15,853 nt of DNA from Candidatus Helarchaeota archaeon (GTDB lineage Archaea > Asgardarchaeota > Lokiarchaeia > Helarchaeales > HEL-GB-A), in assembly GCA_016840125.1 (NCBI GenBank), contig JAEOSY010000114.1:1-15853 (forward strand), in the 5' to 3' direction. Each line of letters begins with the position of its first letter. Positions within the stretch are counted from its first letter, which is position 1. This document shows, one piece after another, positions 7,339 to 15,194 of this stretch. The notes beneath the pieces were generated by a model that was not told the DNA's origin, made no database searches, and saw only the letters and a list, made by a program, of their open reading frames with translations. The translations under genes were made by a program, and so were the position numbers.

Positions 7339-8757
7339 ATGGTTACACAAGTAAATAATTTGGATATGTTTTTTAATCCTACAAGTGTTGTCGTTGTTGG
7401 TGTATCCCGAAATACACGGAAATTTGGGCATGTAATCTTTAAAAACTTCTTAGAATCAAATTTACGTGCTGAGATCTATCCTGTAAATCCAAAAGTTGAG
7501 AAGATTCTCGGGAAAAAATGTTATAAATCGATCTCAGATGTTCCAGGAGATATTGATTTAGTTGTTCTAGCGATTGCTAATAAATACGTGCTGGATGCGG
7601 TGAAGGAATCTGCCCAGAAAAATGTTAAAGGGATAATTATCATTGCGGGTGGTTTTTCAGAGATAGGTCCAGAGGGGAAGAAGCTCGAATTACAGATCCT
7701 CAAAGTGGCCAAAGAAAATAATATCCGGCTCATCGGTCCAAACGTAATTGGAATTTATGATCCATATTCTGGAGTTGATACTCTATTCCTTCCTCGATAT
7801 CGGCTCTTACGACCTAAAAAAGGAAAGATTGCTTTTATAAGTCAATCTGGTGCTTTTGGTTCTGCTCTTTTAGATTATGCGGCATCTCAAGGTGTGGGAA
7901 TTTCAAAATTTGTTAGTATTGGTAATGCACTCGATGTGGATGCAATTGATGTTATAGAATATTTAGAAAACGATGAAGATACGAACTCTATAATGATGTA
8001 TTTAGAGGGAATTGAAGAAAAAGAGGGACGCGATTTTTACAACATAGTTAAAAGGGTTTCCGTTAAAAAACCCATTATTTTATTGAAAGGTGGTATAACT
8101 GATCAAGGACAGAAAGCAGCCTCAAGCCATACTGGCAGTATCAGTTCGCAAATTGAGATTCTTAAGGCGGTCTTCAAGCAAACTGGAGTATTACAGGCTG
8201 AAGATGCCCTTGAACTATTTGATATCGCCCGGCTTCTCTCAGCATCTACTCTACCACAAGGAAAGGGAATCGCCATTATTACCAATGCTGGTGGATTTGG
8301 TGTCCTTGCCACTGATCACCTTGTTGCAGAAGGTTTGGACTTGGCAAAATTAGAGGATAAAACCATTAATTTTCTAAAATCCAAAATGCCTCCTGCAGTT
8401 ATCATTTCGAATCCGACCGATTTAATTGGTGACGCAGATACGGAAAGATATAAGATGGCACTGAACAATATTTTAGCAGATCCAAATGTCGATCTCGTGA
8501 TTTTAATTATTTTACTTTCTCTTTCGTATGTGGAAAGTGATATCATTGATATTATTAATGCTGCCAAGATTGAACATGGTAAACCCATTGTTGTCACGAC
8601 CATAGGTGGCGATTTCACTCAAATGATGGTTCGAATGATGGAAGAAAATCAAATTCCAACGTTTCCAAATCCCAAACGAACGGTCAATGCAACCCATGCT
8701 TTAATTGAATATGCAGAATTTTGTGAGCGTAAAGATGAGTGTAGCTCCCCTGATTAA
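7339..8757 (+). CDS. acdA: Acyl/acetyl-CoA synthetase (ADP-forming), alpha subunit
   Basis: Alpha subunit of NDP-forming acyl-CoA synthetase, which converts acyl-CoA + ADP + Pi to acid + CoA + ATP (reversible), a main ATP-yielding step in archaeal fermentation. 472 residues, within the usual 450-480. Order: CoA-binding Rossmann domain (about 6-135; FFNPTSVVVVGVSRN, then RLIGPNVIGIYDP), succinyl-CoA-synthetase-like domain (about 160-290; KIAFISQSGAFGSALLDYAA, MMYLEGIEE), and a C-terminal CoA-ligase domain (about 305-460; GIAIITNAGGFGVLATD). His264 in AASSHTGSI is the expected phosphohistidine, and Glu223 of YLEGIEE the assisting acid. RLIGPNVIG replaces the usual Cys of GPNC with Val. The ATP-grasp beta domain is absent and no beta subunit gene is in the window. 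Start ATG 7339 has GAGG 7 bases upstream and is preferred over TTG 7333. Acyl specificity cannot be told. Confidence 0.9.
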   Translation: MVTQVNNLDMFFNPTSVVVVGVSRNTRKFGHVIFKNFLESNLRAEIYPVNPKVEKILGKKCYKSISDVPGDIDLVVLAIANKYVLDAVKESAQKNVKGIIIIAGGFSEIGPEGKKLELQILKVAKENNIRLIGPNVIGIYDPYSGVDTLFLPRYRLLRPKKGKIAFISQSGAFGSALLDYAASQGVGISKFVSIGNALDVDAIDVIEYLENDEDTNSIMMYLEGIEEKEGRDFYNIVKRVSVKKPIILLKGGITDQGQKAASSHTGSISSQIEILKAVFKQTGVLQAEDALELFDIARLLSASTLPQGKGIAIITNAGGFGVLATDHLVAEGLDLAKLEDKTINFLKSKMPPAVIISNPTDLIGDADTERYKMALNNILADPNVDLVILIILLSLSYVESDIIDIINAAKIEHGKPIVVTTIGGDFTQMMVRMMEENQIPTFPNPKRTVNATHALIEYAEFCERKDECSSPD

Positions 8758-9119
8758 TCAATCAAACAAGTATGAAACTCTTTAGTTGATGCCACAAATT
8801 CTGATTTTTTAGGAATTTACAATTTGGAATCTTTTCTTATACTCCTTTTACCTGAATTTCACTCCGCTAGTAAAAAATCCCTAAAATATAAATCTCTTAA
8901 TTTCCTATTGAATAACATAATAAAAAGAGAAGGATAGACTTCAAAAGTTAATTAAATTAATATTCAGCAAAAAAGAGGAAATCCAAGAGGAACTTGCAAA
9001 GAAGCTAATGGGGTTTTTGCTTAAGTTGCTAACTGATAAGTTCTTATTTGATTCTTAAGTTAAATCAAGAAGGGTGTTTAAGAAAATATAATTAAAAGTT
9101 CGGAACGGATGGAGCTAGT
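8758..9119. other. AT-rich 362-base spacer without a gene
   Basis: No start-to-stop gene, tRNA or strong hairpin is seen. A stop-free stretch at 8924-9058 would encode a lysine/leucine-rich amphipathic segment but has no start codon before its middle, so it is not annotated as a gene. AAAATATAAT at 9084-9093 is TATA-like and centred about 31 bases before the next gene's TTG start. GGAG at 9111-9114 is that gene's ribosome binding site. Confidence 0.55.
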
Positions 9120-11537
9120 TTGGGCAAATTTAACAATCGAATCATTATATTCCTTATTCTTGTCCTACTTCTCCTTCTTCCGGCACTTCTAATGTTTAAT
9201 AGTCATTCCAACGTGAATGTTGCATCAAGATCATGCAAAGCCTCTGCCTTTCCTTTAGGAGGCGGGAGAGATACCGTAGATGAACTGAAACAAGAGTTTT
9301 TTGGTACTTGTTATTCTTTAAACGGAATTAACGCCCAATATAATTTCCAAAACTTGGATCCATGGCACTATGGTATAAAGCAAATAGAACACGAAAGCGA
9401 TATTTTGACTTGTTTTATGTCAGGAACCGAAGTGAATCTGGCAAATAAAGTACGGGCAGTGCCAGATACAATCGCGATCAATGAAGTTTGTTATTCTCCA
9501 GACTTTATTGAACTATATAACTATGGATCTGATAAAGCAATGACTGGTTGGACCATTCAAATCTATCATAACAACCTTCTTGATGGCATCTACACATTCC
9601 CTTCCGGTTGGATTTTTCATAGCCAGTATGTGGTTGTATTAAATGAGAATACCGGAACAAACACTGATACTGTTTTATATACAGGCTGGAATATTCCCTG
9701 GGGAAGTAATGTTGCAGTTGGTCTTTTTGATAATACGGGTGCCCATGTCGATTGGGTTCAGGTCAGTATTTTTACAGGTTCACCGCCTGGTGATATCCAA
9801 TGGAATACGGATATATCACTCACATTCAGCGGTGCTCATATATACAGGACTAGTGATGATGACACAAATCGTGCATCTGATTGGACTAGTTCATCTTCAG
9901 GGTCTCAGGGGACTCTAAATCCCGGACAAACTGGCATTCCACCAGACCCCGATCCCGATCCATTTGGATTAGCTTGGATATGGATCCTAATTATTGTAGC
10001 GAACATTGCAATAGTAGCAGCTGTCGTGCTAAAGCGAAGGCAAAGTAGGATTGGGGGGATTGAGCAGAGACCTATAACCCCCGCTCCTACAACCCAGCCA
10101 CGAAGAACACAACCTGAAGTGCAATCAAAATCTCGACCGAGAACTAGACTTAAGGTTAATTTATCACAGATTAAGAAGAAATACTCTGTGCTGCGTAGTA
10201 CGCCATCTAAAAAGCTAGCTTCAATGGATAACATTTTTAAAACACCTCCTTTCCATTGTCACCATTGTGATATAACTTATGAGCTTGAAAAGTTCGATAA
10301 ATCCGCATTAATTTTATGTTCAGAATGTGGAGGCATAATGCTACGACTCGTTGAATGTTATCACTGTCAAAATAGAATACCTATTTTACAGGATATTTAC
10401 AATAATGAGAATACTCAAACGATTCACTGTTTCTACTGTGATTCTAATTTCTTTCTTCGAAGAGAGGAGGCGGTTGAGCTCACTCCGGAGATAACCAGAT
10501 CTGCGACAGAGCCATCAGAAGAACCCGAAGACAAGTCTGAGGACGCGGAGGCCACCAAATCTACAAGAGATATGCCTCAATCCGAATGGGATTTCAAAAC
10601 TTTAGTTTTCGAATTAAACACCTATAATGAACCCGACAATCTTATACCCGTAATATGGCGTTTAGGTGAGATGGGCGATACAAAAGCAGTTCCTCACCTG
10701 ATTAAGACGTTGGCTCTATCGGATGAGAAGGAATGCCGCAATGCAGCCATAATCGCTCTTGGGAAAGTTGGCGGACCATTAGCAATGGACGCGTTATACC
10801 ACGCATCAAAAACGGACCCTGATTTCCTTGTTCGATACAATGCAGCTATTACATTAAATCATGTCAACTATCCAAAACAGGATTCTGCAGTCCAATCAGA
10901 AAATGCCAATGTTAACGAACTTGCAGATGAAATAAGTTCTCGAAAAGCTCCTGATACACCTAAACACTATTTGAAAATTGAACCTGATCGCTTTATGTGC
11001 TCTAATTGTAAAGCTAAATACTCAATTAAGAAAATTAATATCTTAAAACAATACACCTGTCCAATCTGTAACGGGTCATTAAATCGATTATTGAACTGTG
11101 TGAAATGCACGGAACAAATCCCCTTTAATCAGGATGACTTTTTCCGGTTTCTGCCATTAGAACTTGAGTGTCCTACCTGTATGAACAAACCAAAGGATTC
11201 TGTCTATTCAAATGAAAAATTTCCAATCGGCAATATTACAGAGGATGAATTAAATTTACTTTTTAGTAATATTTTAAGTGAAAATAAAACAATTCAATTA
11301 GAAGGGGTAAATCTTATTAAAGAAATCATTAATAAACATGCAATTCCTTCATTAATTGGAATTCTGATGTATGAAAAGGTTGCCGACATCCGCACTTTAG
11401 CTGCTATTGCCCTCGGAATGATTGGAATACCCGAAATACTTCCAATCCTGAGACACATTGCGGATTTAGAAACTGATGAATTAGTTCAAAAATATCTTAC
11501 TTTATCTATAAAATGGATGCAACAAAATGGAAATTGA
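9120..11537 (+). CDS. Membrane protein: extracytoplasmic lamin-tail domain, TM helix, two zinc-ribbon/HEAT modules
   Basis: 805 residues; I know no named protein with this layout. Residues 8-26 are a signal peptide or anchor. Residues 114-262 form a lamin-tail-like beta sandwich (DTIAINEVCYSPDFIELYN start; WTIQIY; WGSNVAVGLFDNTGAHVDWV). After a PDPDPDP spacer, a helix at 284-304 is followed by KRRQSR, placing the rest in the cytoplasm. Next are two copies of one module: paired zinc ribbons (Cys380/383/400/403/413/416/437/440 and Cys627/630/647/650/660/663/684/687, identical spacing) followed by HEAT-like helices (about 500-585 and 712-800; NAAIIALGKVG and LAAIALGMIG). An acidic low-complexity linker (451-486) occurs only in copy one. 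TTG start: GGAG lies 5 bases upstream and the signal helix begins at once. A surface-to-cytosol scaffold or receptor is the likely type of role (inference). Confidence 0.8.
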   Translation: MGKFNNRIIIFLILVLLLLLPALLMFNSHSNVNVASRSCKASAFPLGGGRDTVDELKQEFFGTCYSLNGINAQYNFQNLDPWHYGIKQIEHESDILTCFMSGTEVNLANKVRAVPDTIAINEVCYSPDFIELYNYGSDKAMTGWTIQIYHNNLLDGIYTFPSGWIFHSQYVVVLNENTGTNTDTVLYTGWNIPWGSNVAVGLFDNTGAHVDWVQVSIFTGSPPGDIQWNTDISLTFSGAHIYRTSDDDTNRASDWTSSSSGSQGTLNPGQTGIPPDPDPDPFGLAWIWILIIVANIAIVAAVVLKRRQSRIGGIEQRPITPAPTTQPRRTQPEVQSKSRPRTRLKVNLSQIKKKYSVLRSTPSKKLASMDNIFKTPPFHCHHCDITYELEKFDKSALILCSECGGIMLRLVECYHCQNRIPILQDIYNNENTQTIHCFYCDSNFFLRREEAVELTPEITRSATEPSEEPEDKSEDAEATKSTRDMPQSEWDFKTLVFELNTYNEPDNLIPVIWRLGEMGDTKAVPHLIKTLALSDEKECRNAAIIALGKVGGPLAMDALYHASKTDPDFLVRYNAAITLNHVNYPKQDSAVQSENANVNELADEISSRKAPDTPKHYLKIEPDRFMCSNCKAKYSIKKINILKQYTCPICNGSLNRLLNCVKCTEQIPFNQDDFFRFLPLELECPTCMNKPKDSVYSNEKFPIGNITEDELNLLFSNILSENKTIQLEGVNLIKEIINKHAIPSLIGILMYEKVADIRTLAAIALGMIGIPEILPILRHIADLETDELVQKYLTLSIKWMQQNGN

Positions 11538-11544
11538 AAAAAAA
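11537..11544 (-). terminator. T8 tract ending the acyl-CoA dehydrogenase gene
   Basis: Eight A on the plus strand read as T8 on the minus strand, 23 bases past the acyl-CoA dehydrogenase stop. It sits in the 29-base convergent gap and touches the stop codon of the lamin-tail gene. Fits an archaeal oligo-T terminator. Confidence 0.45.
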
Positions 11545-11566
11545 GAATTATCTGAAGATAAATGAA

Positions 11567-12712
11567 TCAGCTTTTATAATTTCCGCTTAATGCAGAGCCC
11601 CCGATAACAATTCTCTGAATTTGGGACGTCCCCTCATAGATTTCCAAGACTTTTGCATCCCTCACCAACTTTTCAACAGGATTTGTGCGAAGATATCCGC
11701 GACCACCCCATATCTGTAAACAATCGAGCGCAGATTTCATGGCAATCTCGCTTGAATAAACTTTTGCACAGCTTGAGAGTGTAGTATCAGGAGTTCCCTG
11801 ATCTATTAACCACGCTGCTTTATAAGTTAGCCCTTTTGACGCCTCGATACCTACAACCATATTTGCGATTAGTTCTTGAATCATCTGAAAATTTGCTAAT
11901 GGAACCGTAAATGCAGTTCTCTTTTTTGCATAATCTGTTGCAAGATCTAACGCTCGACGTGCTAATCCAATCCCGAATGCCCCTATTGCTGGACGTGACG
12001 CGTTAAAGGTATTCATAGCAATGCTAAATCCTTCCCCTTCCTTCCCTAAGAGGTTTTTACTGGGTACCTTAACTTGTTTAAAGGATATCGCACAGGTTGG
12101 TGATTCACGAAGTCCCATTTTTTTAAGAGGGGCTGCGACTTTAACCCCCCGAAGGTCTGCAGGAACGATAAATGCACTTAGTTCTTTTCTTTTTTCTCCG
12201 GTCTTGCAAAATACTACAAAAAAATCCGCCAAAATGGCGTTGGTGATCCAAAACTTAGTTCCGTCGATGATATAATGATCTCCATCTTTCCATGCTTTGC
12301 ATTGTATTCCTGCGACGTCCGATCCAACAACTGTCTCAGAGGCGCCAAAGGCAACAAACGACAAGTTCTTGGTTAAATGCCCAAGCCATTTCTCTTTCTG
12401 GGCTTCTGATCCTGCCAAAAGAATCGGCTCAAAACCTAATGAGTTCACATTGAAGGACGTCGCAATACCAGCGCCCCCATAGGCGAACTCTTCAGTGATT
12501 ATTACCTCATCAAGTAAACCCAGTCCTCTTCCTCCATATTTTTTAGGAATTCGTACATTTAAAAAACCCTTGTCAAAGGCTTTCTGGGCTACTTCCATCG
12601 GGAATTCATCTTTTGCATCATATTCCCCAACAATCGGTATTACTTCATCTCGAACAAATTCTCGGACCTCTTTTCGGAGCGTTTCCTGCTCCTTGGTTTC
12701 ATTAAAATCCAT
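11567..12712 (-). CDS. Acyl-CoA dehydrogenase (FAD)
   Basis: FAD-dependent acyl-CoA dehydrogenase, the alpha,beta-desaturation step of beta-oxidation or its reverse, normally coupled to an electron-transfer flavoprotein. 381 residues, full length. N-terminal helical domain 1-115 (RIPKKYGGRGLGLLDEVIITEE follows the family pattern), middle beta domain with ASETVVGSDVAG (124-135) and WITNA (155-159), and C-terminal helical domain with RTAFTVPLANFQMIQ (265-279), LQIWGGRGYLR (332-342) and YEGTSQIQR. Glu360 in that last motif is the usual catalytic base of short/medium-chain enzymes. The loop around residue 126 has SETVVGSD where most members have TEPxAGSD. A GAGGGAG ribosome binding site (complement of 12721-12727) lies 8 bases before ATG 12712. 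It follows the flavodiiron gene by 39 bases, with a T9 tract between. No ETF genes are in the window; substrate unknown. Confidence 0.93.
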   Translation of the reverse strand: MDFNETKEQETLRKEVREFVRDEVIPIVGEYDAKDEFPMEVAQKAFDKGFLNVRIPKKYGGRGLGLLDEVIITEEFAYGGAGIATSFNVNSLGFEPILLAGSEAQKEKWLGHLTKNLSFVAFGASETVVGSDVAGIQCKAWKDGDHYIIDGTKFWITNAILADFFVVFCKTGEKRKELSAFIVPADLRGVKVAAPLKKMGLRESPTCAISFKQVKVPSKNLLGKEGEGFSIAMNTFNASRPAIGAFGIGLARRALDLATDYAKKRTAFTVPLANFQMIQELIANMVVGIEASKGLTYKAAWLIDQGTPDTTLSSCAKVYSSEIAMKSALDCLQIWGGRGYLRTNPVEKLVRDAKVLEIYEGTSQIQRIVIGGSALSGNYKS

Positions 12713-12740
12713 TTTTCTATCTCCCTCTGAATTAAAAAAT

Positions 12741-12749
12741 AAAAAAAAA
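12741..12749 (-). terminator. T9 tract after the flavodiiron gene
   Basis: Nine A on the plus strand give T9 on the minus strand, 2 bases past the flavodiiron stop, followed by another T6. This may end the rubredoxin-like/flavodiiron transcript, or allow partial read-through into the acyl-CoA dehydrogenase gene 39 bases on. Confidence 0.45.
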
Positions 12750-12751
12750 GA

Positions 12752-13942
12752 TTAAGATTTTATTTTTTTCGCAAATTCCATACCTGCTTTCACGCAGTTC
12801 TCGAGTTCCTCTGGATCAGGTACAAAATTGTATGTTATGGGATCGAGAATTTCAGGAATCAATGCTTCTTTAATGTTTGTATTGACTTGTTCCATAGTTC
12901 TCTTTGCATTCCATCCATATGAGCCAAACGCCTGTGCATATTTTGCGGGTGGTTTTAATCCTTTCAGGTATGTAAGGAATTTAGCTACCGTTGGATACAT
13001 CCCATTGTTTAACGTCGGTGAACCTATTAATAGTCCCCTGGCATCTAGAACTTCGGTCATGATGTCGCTATTATCTGTATTTGTTAAATTGTAGATTTTG
13101 ACTTCTACTCCTTCATGCGCAACTCCTTCTTCCAATGCGAATGCCATTTTCTCGGTACTATGCCACATAGTGTCATATATGACTAATACCTTCTCTTTTG
13201 TTTCTCTGTTTGACCATTTCGTATAGGCGGTTAGAATATCACTTATACGTTCTTTCCACACAATCCCATGAGAAGGACATATCATATCAATTTTTAATTT
13301 CAGCGTTTGTGTCACTTTTTCTAAGGTCTTTTGAATTAGTTTCGATACATGCATCACAATATTTGCATAGTACTTTGCTGCTTCTTCCATGATTTCTGTC
13401 ATTGAATTCTCGTAATCAAACCGCTTTGCAGACGCAAAATGCTGCCCAAAAGCATCATTAGAAAACAGGACGTTATCAGGTGTCATATAGGTAACCATTG
13501 AATCGGGCCAATGTATCAAGGGAACTGGAACAAAGGTTAAAGTTCGCTTTCCTAAGCTAATGGTATCACCCTCTTTTACTGCTTGAATATCCCAATCTTG
13601 CTTATACATCCGTAAAAAACCGGCTTTTCCCTTTTCGGAGGTTACAATTTGGGCATTTGGACAGAGTTTCGAGAGCGTTGGTAATGATCCGCTATGGTCT
13701 CCTTCTAAGTGGTTGGATATTAGATAATCTACTTTATTTAAATCACCGATCACTTCTTTTATGTTACGCACAAACTGATCTGTAAAGGGTGCTTTAACAT
13801 TATCAATAATCGCGCTTTTATCATCTACAACTATGTAGGCATTATATGTTGACCCTCGATGGGTTGAGTAACCATGAAAATTTCGTAAATTCCAATCAAT
13901 AATTCCCACATAATAAACGTCTTTCATTAGTTCAACGTGCAA
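12752..13942 (-). CDS. fprA: Flavodiiron protein (FprA-type A flavoprotein)
   Basis: Cytoplasmic flavodiiron protein that reduces O2 to water or NO to N2O, protecting anaerobes; methanogen FprA uses F420H2 as donor. 396 residues, typical of the two-domain class. The N-terminal metallo-beta-lactamase-like domain (1-250) has every diiron ligand: His78, Glu80 and Asp82 in NHLEGDHSG, His144 in HWPDSM, Asp163 in FSNDAFGQH, and His225 in PSHGIVW. The C-terminal flavodoxin domain (252-396) has YDTMWHSTEKMA as FMN loop and GSPTLNNGMYPTVAKFL. No rubredoxin or NAD(P)H-reductase domain is fused. Start TTG 13942 is chosen because GGAGGG (complement of 13950-13955) lies 7 bases upstream; ATG 13927 is an alternative. 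The rubredoxin-like gene ends 15 bases before it, so the two form an operon and that protein is a likely donor (inference). Confidence 0.94.
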   Translation of the reverse strand: MHVELMKDVYYVGIIDWNLRNFHGYSTHRGSTYNAYIVVDDKSAIIDNVKAPFTDQFVRNIKEVIGDLNKVDYLISNHLEGDHSGSLPTLSKLCPNAQIVTSEKGKAGFLRMYKQDWDIQAVKEGDTISLGKRTLTFVPVPLIHWPDSMVTYMTPDNVLFSNDAFGQHFASAKRFDYENSMTEIMEEAAKYYANIVMHVSKLIQKTLEKVTQTLKLKIDMICPSHGIVWKERISDILTAYTKWSNRETKEKVLVIYDTMWHSTEKMAFALEEGVAHEGVEVKIYNLTNTDNSDIMTEVLDARGLLIGSPTLNNGMYPTVAKFLTYLKGLKPPAKYAQAFGSYGWNAKRTMEQVNTNIKEALIPEILDPITYNFVPDPEELENCVKAGMEFAKKIKS

Positions 13943-13957
13943 ATTAATACCCTCCGA

Positions 13958-14128
13958 CTATAACCGATGATCTATATGTTCGTCTCCACTTTCTACTCCA
14001 CATTCAGGTACATAGCACGTTACATTTTTAAAGGTACATGTTTGTTTGCAACTCGGACAAGTACTATCTTGCGGAGGCATCTCCGACTGGAATGTATGTC
14101 CGCAGGTATCACATTTCCAATAAGGCAT
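13958..14128 (-). CDS. Rubredoxin-like small cysteine protein upstream of fprA
   Basis: A 56-residue protein too short for usual length cut-offs. It starts MPYWKCDTCGHTFQSEMPPQ and contains six or more metal-type cysteines: Cys6, Cys9, Cys24, Cys27, Cys31, Cys38, Cys43. The CxxCG (6-10) and CPSC (24-27) pair is the iron-binding layout of the rubredoxin/rubrerythrin-tail domain. Cys31, Cys38 and Cys43 (with CYVPECG at 38-44) are an extra, non-classical tail, so it is not a standard rubredoxin, which has two CxxCG motifs and about 52 residues. AGGTGA (complement of 14135-14140) lies 6 bases before ATG 14128. It is 15 bases upstream of fprA, so an electron carrier to the flavodiiron protein is the natural guess. 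A zinc-binding rather than iron-binding site remains possible. Confidence 0.8.
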   Translation of the reverse strand: MPYWKCDTCGHTFQSEMPPQDSTCPSCKQTCTFKNVTCYVPECGVESGDEHIDHRL

Positions 14129-14151
14129 GGTCTTTCACCTTCTCTTAATTG

Positions 14152-14161
14152 TTTATATAAA
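14152..14161 (-). promoter_or_regulatory. TATA-like box for the rubredoxin-like/fprA operon
   Basis: TTTATATAAA is a perfect palindromic TATA-like box centred about 28 bases before ATG 14128. That distance would put the transcript start almost at the ATG and leave the AGGTGA ribosome site outside the message. A second AT box at about 14195-14206 is the alternative and would give a leader of about 43 bases; it could also serve the divergent gene at 14260. Confidence 0.35.
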
Positions 14162-14259
14162 AAAACTCTATTATTGAGCTACTGGAAATCGAACTAATAT
14201 AAAAAATTAAAAGCAATATTTGTTTCATAAAAAGTAATACTATTTAGCAGGGAACAAAA

Positions 14260-15186
14260 ATGCTCAATGGACTTTACATCATTCATCGTGAATCGGGCAG
14301 TCTATTATTTGAAAAAACGTATGAGGAGTCCTCGGTTGATACGGATTTATTTAGTTCTCTTCTCACTGCAATTCGCAGCTTTATCGCAGAAATCCACATG
14401 GGTGAATTGACCTCTTTTACCACTCATAATAAGAAAATCACCATTTCGCTCTCCGAAAATGTGGTAGTTGCGCTCATTTTGGAGAGTGCTGCCTCACAGG
14501 AGAAATATCAAGGGATTGCTTATGAATTAGGGCACCAATTTGATAAAGTTTATGGACCTATATTGAAGGTTTGGAATGGAAATCGCGGACAGTTCACCCC
14601 TTTCAAGGAAAATTTAAGCATGATTTTACAAACTAAACAAGATCCCTTCGTTGTACAAGTAGCCAAATGGGCAACGAAGGAGTTCGGCGGTGAAATCCAT
14701 ATTGATCAGGAGCTCATAACGAGTTCTGGGGAAGGTTTTCTGGTAAATTTGATAATTGATCGGGGAAAGTCAAAAGATTTAATGTTTCGAGAAAAATTGC
14801 TGAATAAATTTTACAAGGGCTATGATCGGGATATATTCTTTTTTAAGGTGCAAGAAGATATCATCGGTTTAAACGATATTGATAAATTTATCGAATCATG
14901 TAAGGATCTGGGGTATGAATGCCACCAAAAAGAGAGATGCGAACATTATTTTGACTATTTTCCTTCTAAAATTATCATATTGGCGCCTAATTTTTCACCT
15001 ACTGCTCTCGAAAAGATTGCTGAAATCACTGAGTATGATGAAAAGCAGTCTAAACATTTTATCGTCTCTAATCAAGTTGGAAAACATATGCGTGCCGCCG
15101 CAAAAAAAGGCAAAGTACCAATGTTGAGATGTAATGTTGAGTTATGGACTTGGCAGACTCCCTATCCAGAACGGATTTTTTCATAA
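14260..15186 (+). CDS. Longin-like domain protein, unknown function
   Basis: 308 residues, soluble, with no signal peptide. The N-terminus (MLNGLYIIHRESGSLLFEKT) and residues to about 125 fit the longin/roadblock-like pattern: a strand, a turn with G-x-LLF, a polar strand, a long helix (about 27-45), then a hairpin (SFTTHNKKITISL; VVVALILES) and another helix. Many Asgard proteins begin this way, and some act with small GTPases; that is family knowledge applied by pattern. Residues 126-308 are not recognised. They include four scattered cysteines (214, 221, 227, 291) and a conserved-looking end, MLRCNVELWTWQTPYPERI. AGGGA (14249-14253) lies 6 bases before ATG 14260. The gene is divergent from the rubredoxin-like/fprA operon and convergent with the small gene at 15195. 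No GTPase gene is in the window. Confidence 0.65.
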   Translation: MLNGLYIIHRESGSLLFEKTYEESSVDTDLFSSLLTAIRSFIAEIHMGELTSFTTHNKKITISLSENVVVALILESAASQEKYQGIAYELGHQFDKVYGPILKVWNGNRGQFTPFKENLSMILQTKQDPFVVQVAKWATKEFGGEIHIDQELITSSGEGFLVNLIIDRGKSKDLMFREKLLNKFYKGYDRDIFFFKVQEDIIGLNDIDKFIESCKDLGYECHQKERCEHYFDYFPSKIIILAPNFSPTALEKIAEITEYDEKQSKHFIVSNQVGKHMRAAAKKGKVPMLRCNVELWTWQTPYPERIFS

Positions 15187-15194
15187 AGCAAAAA

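Noticed and set aside
8924..9058. A small gene in the 362-base spacer
   Set aside because: The frame has no start codon until its last third and no ribosome site, so it is kept only as a finding.
12021..12755. Three plus-strand open frames across the acyl-CoA dehydrogenase gene
   Set aside because: All are antisense to a full-length enzyme with its catalytic motif, have no ribosome sites, and give serine/proline-rich low-complexity translations.
13967..14197. Plus-strand 76-codon frame
   Set aside because: It is antisense to the rubredoxin-like gene, which has a ribosome site, ordered cysteine motifs and a tight link to fprA.
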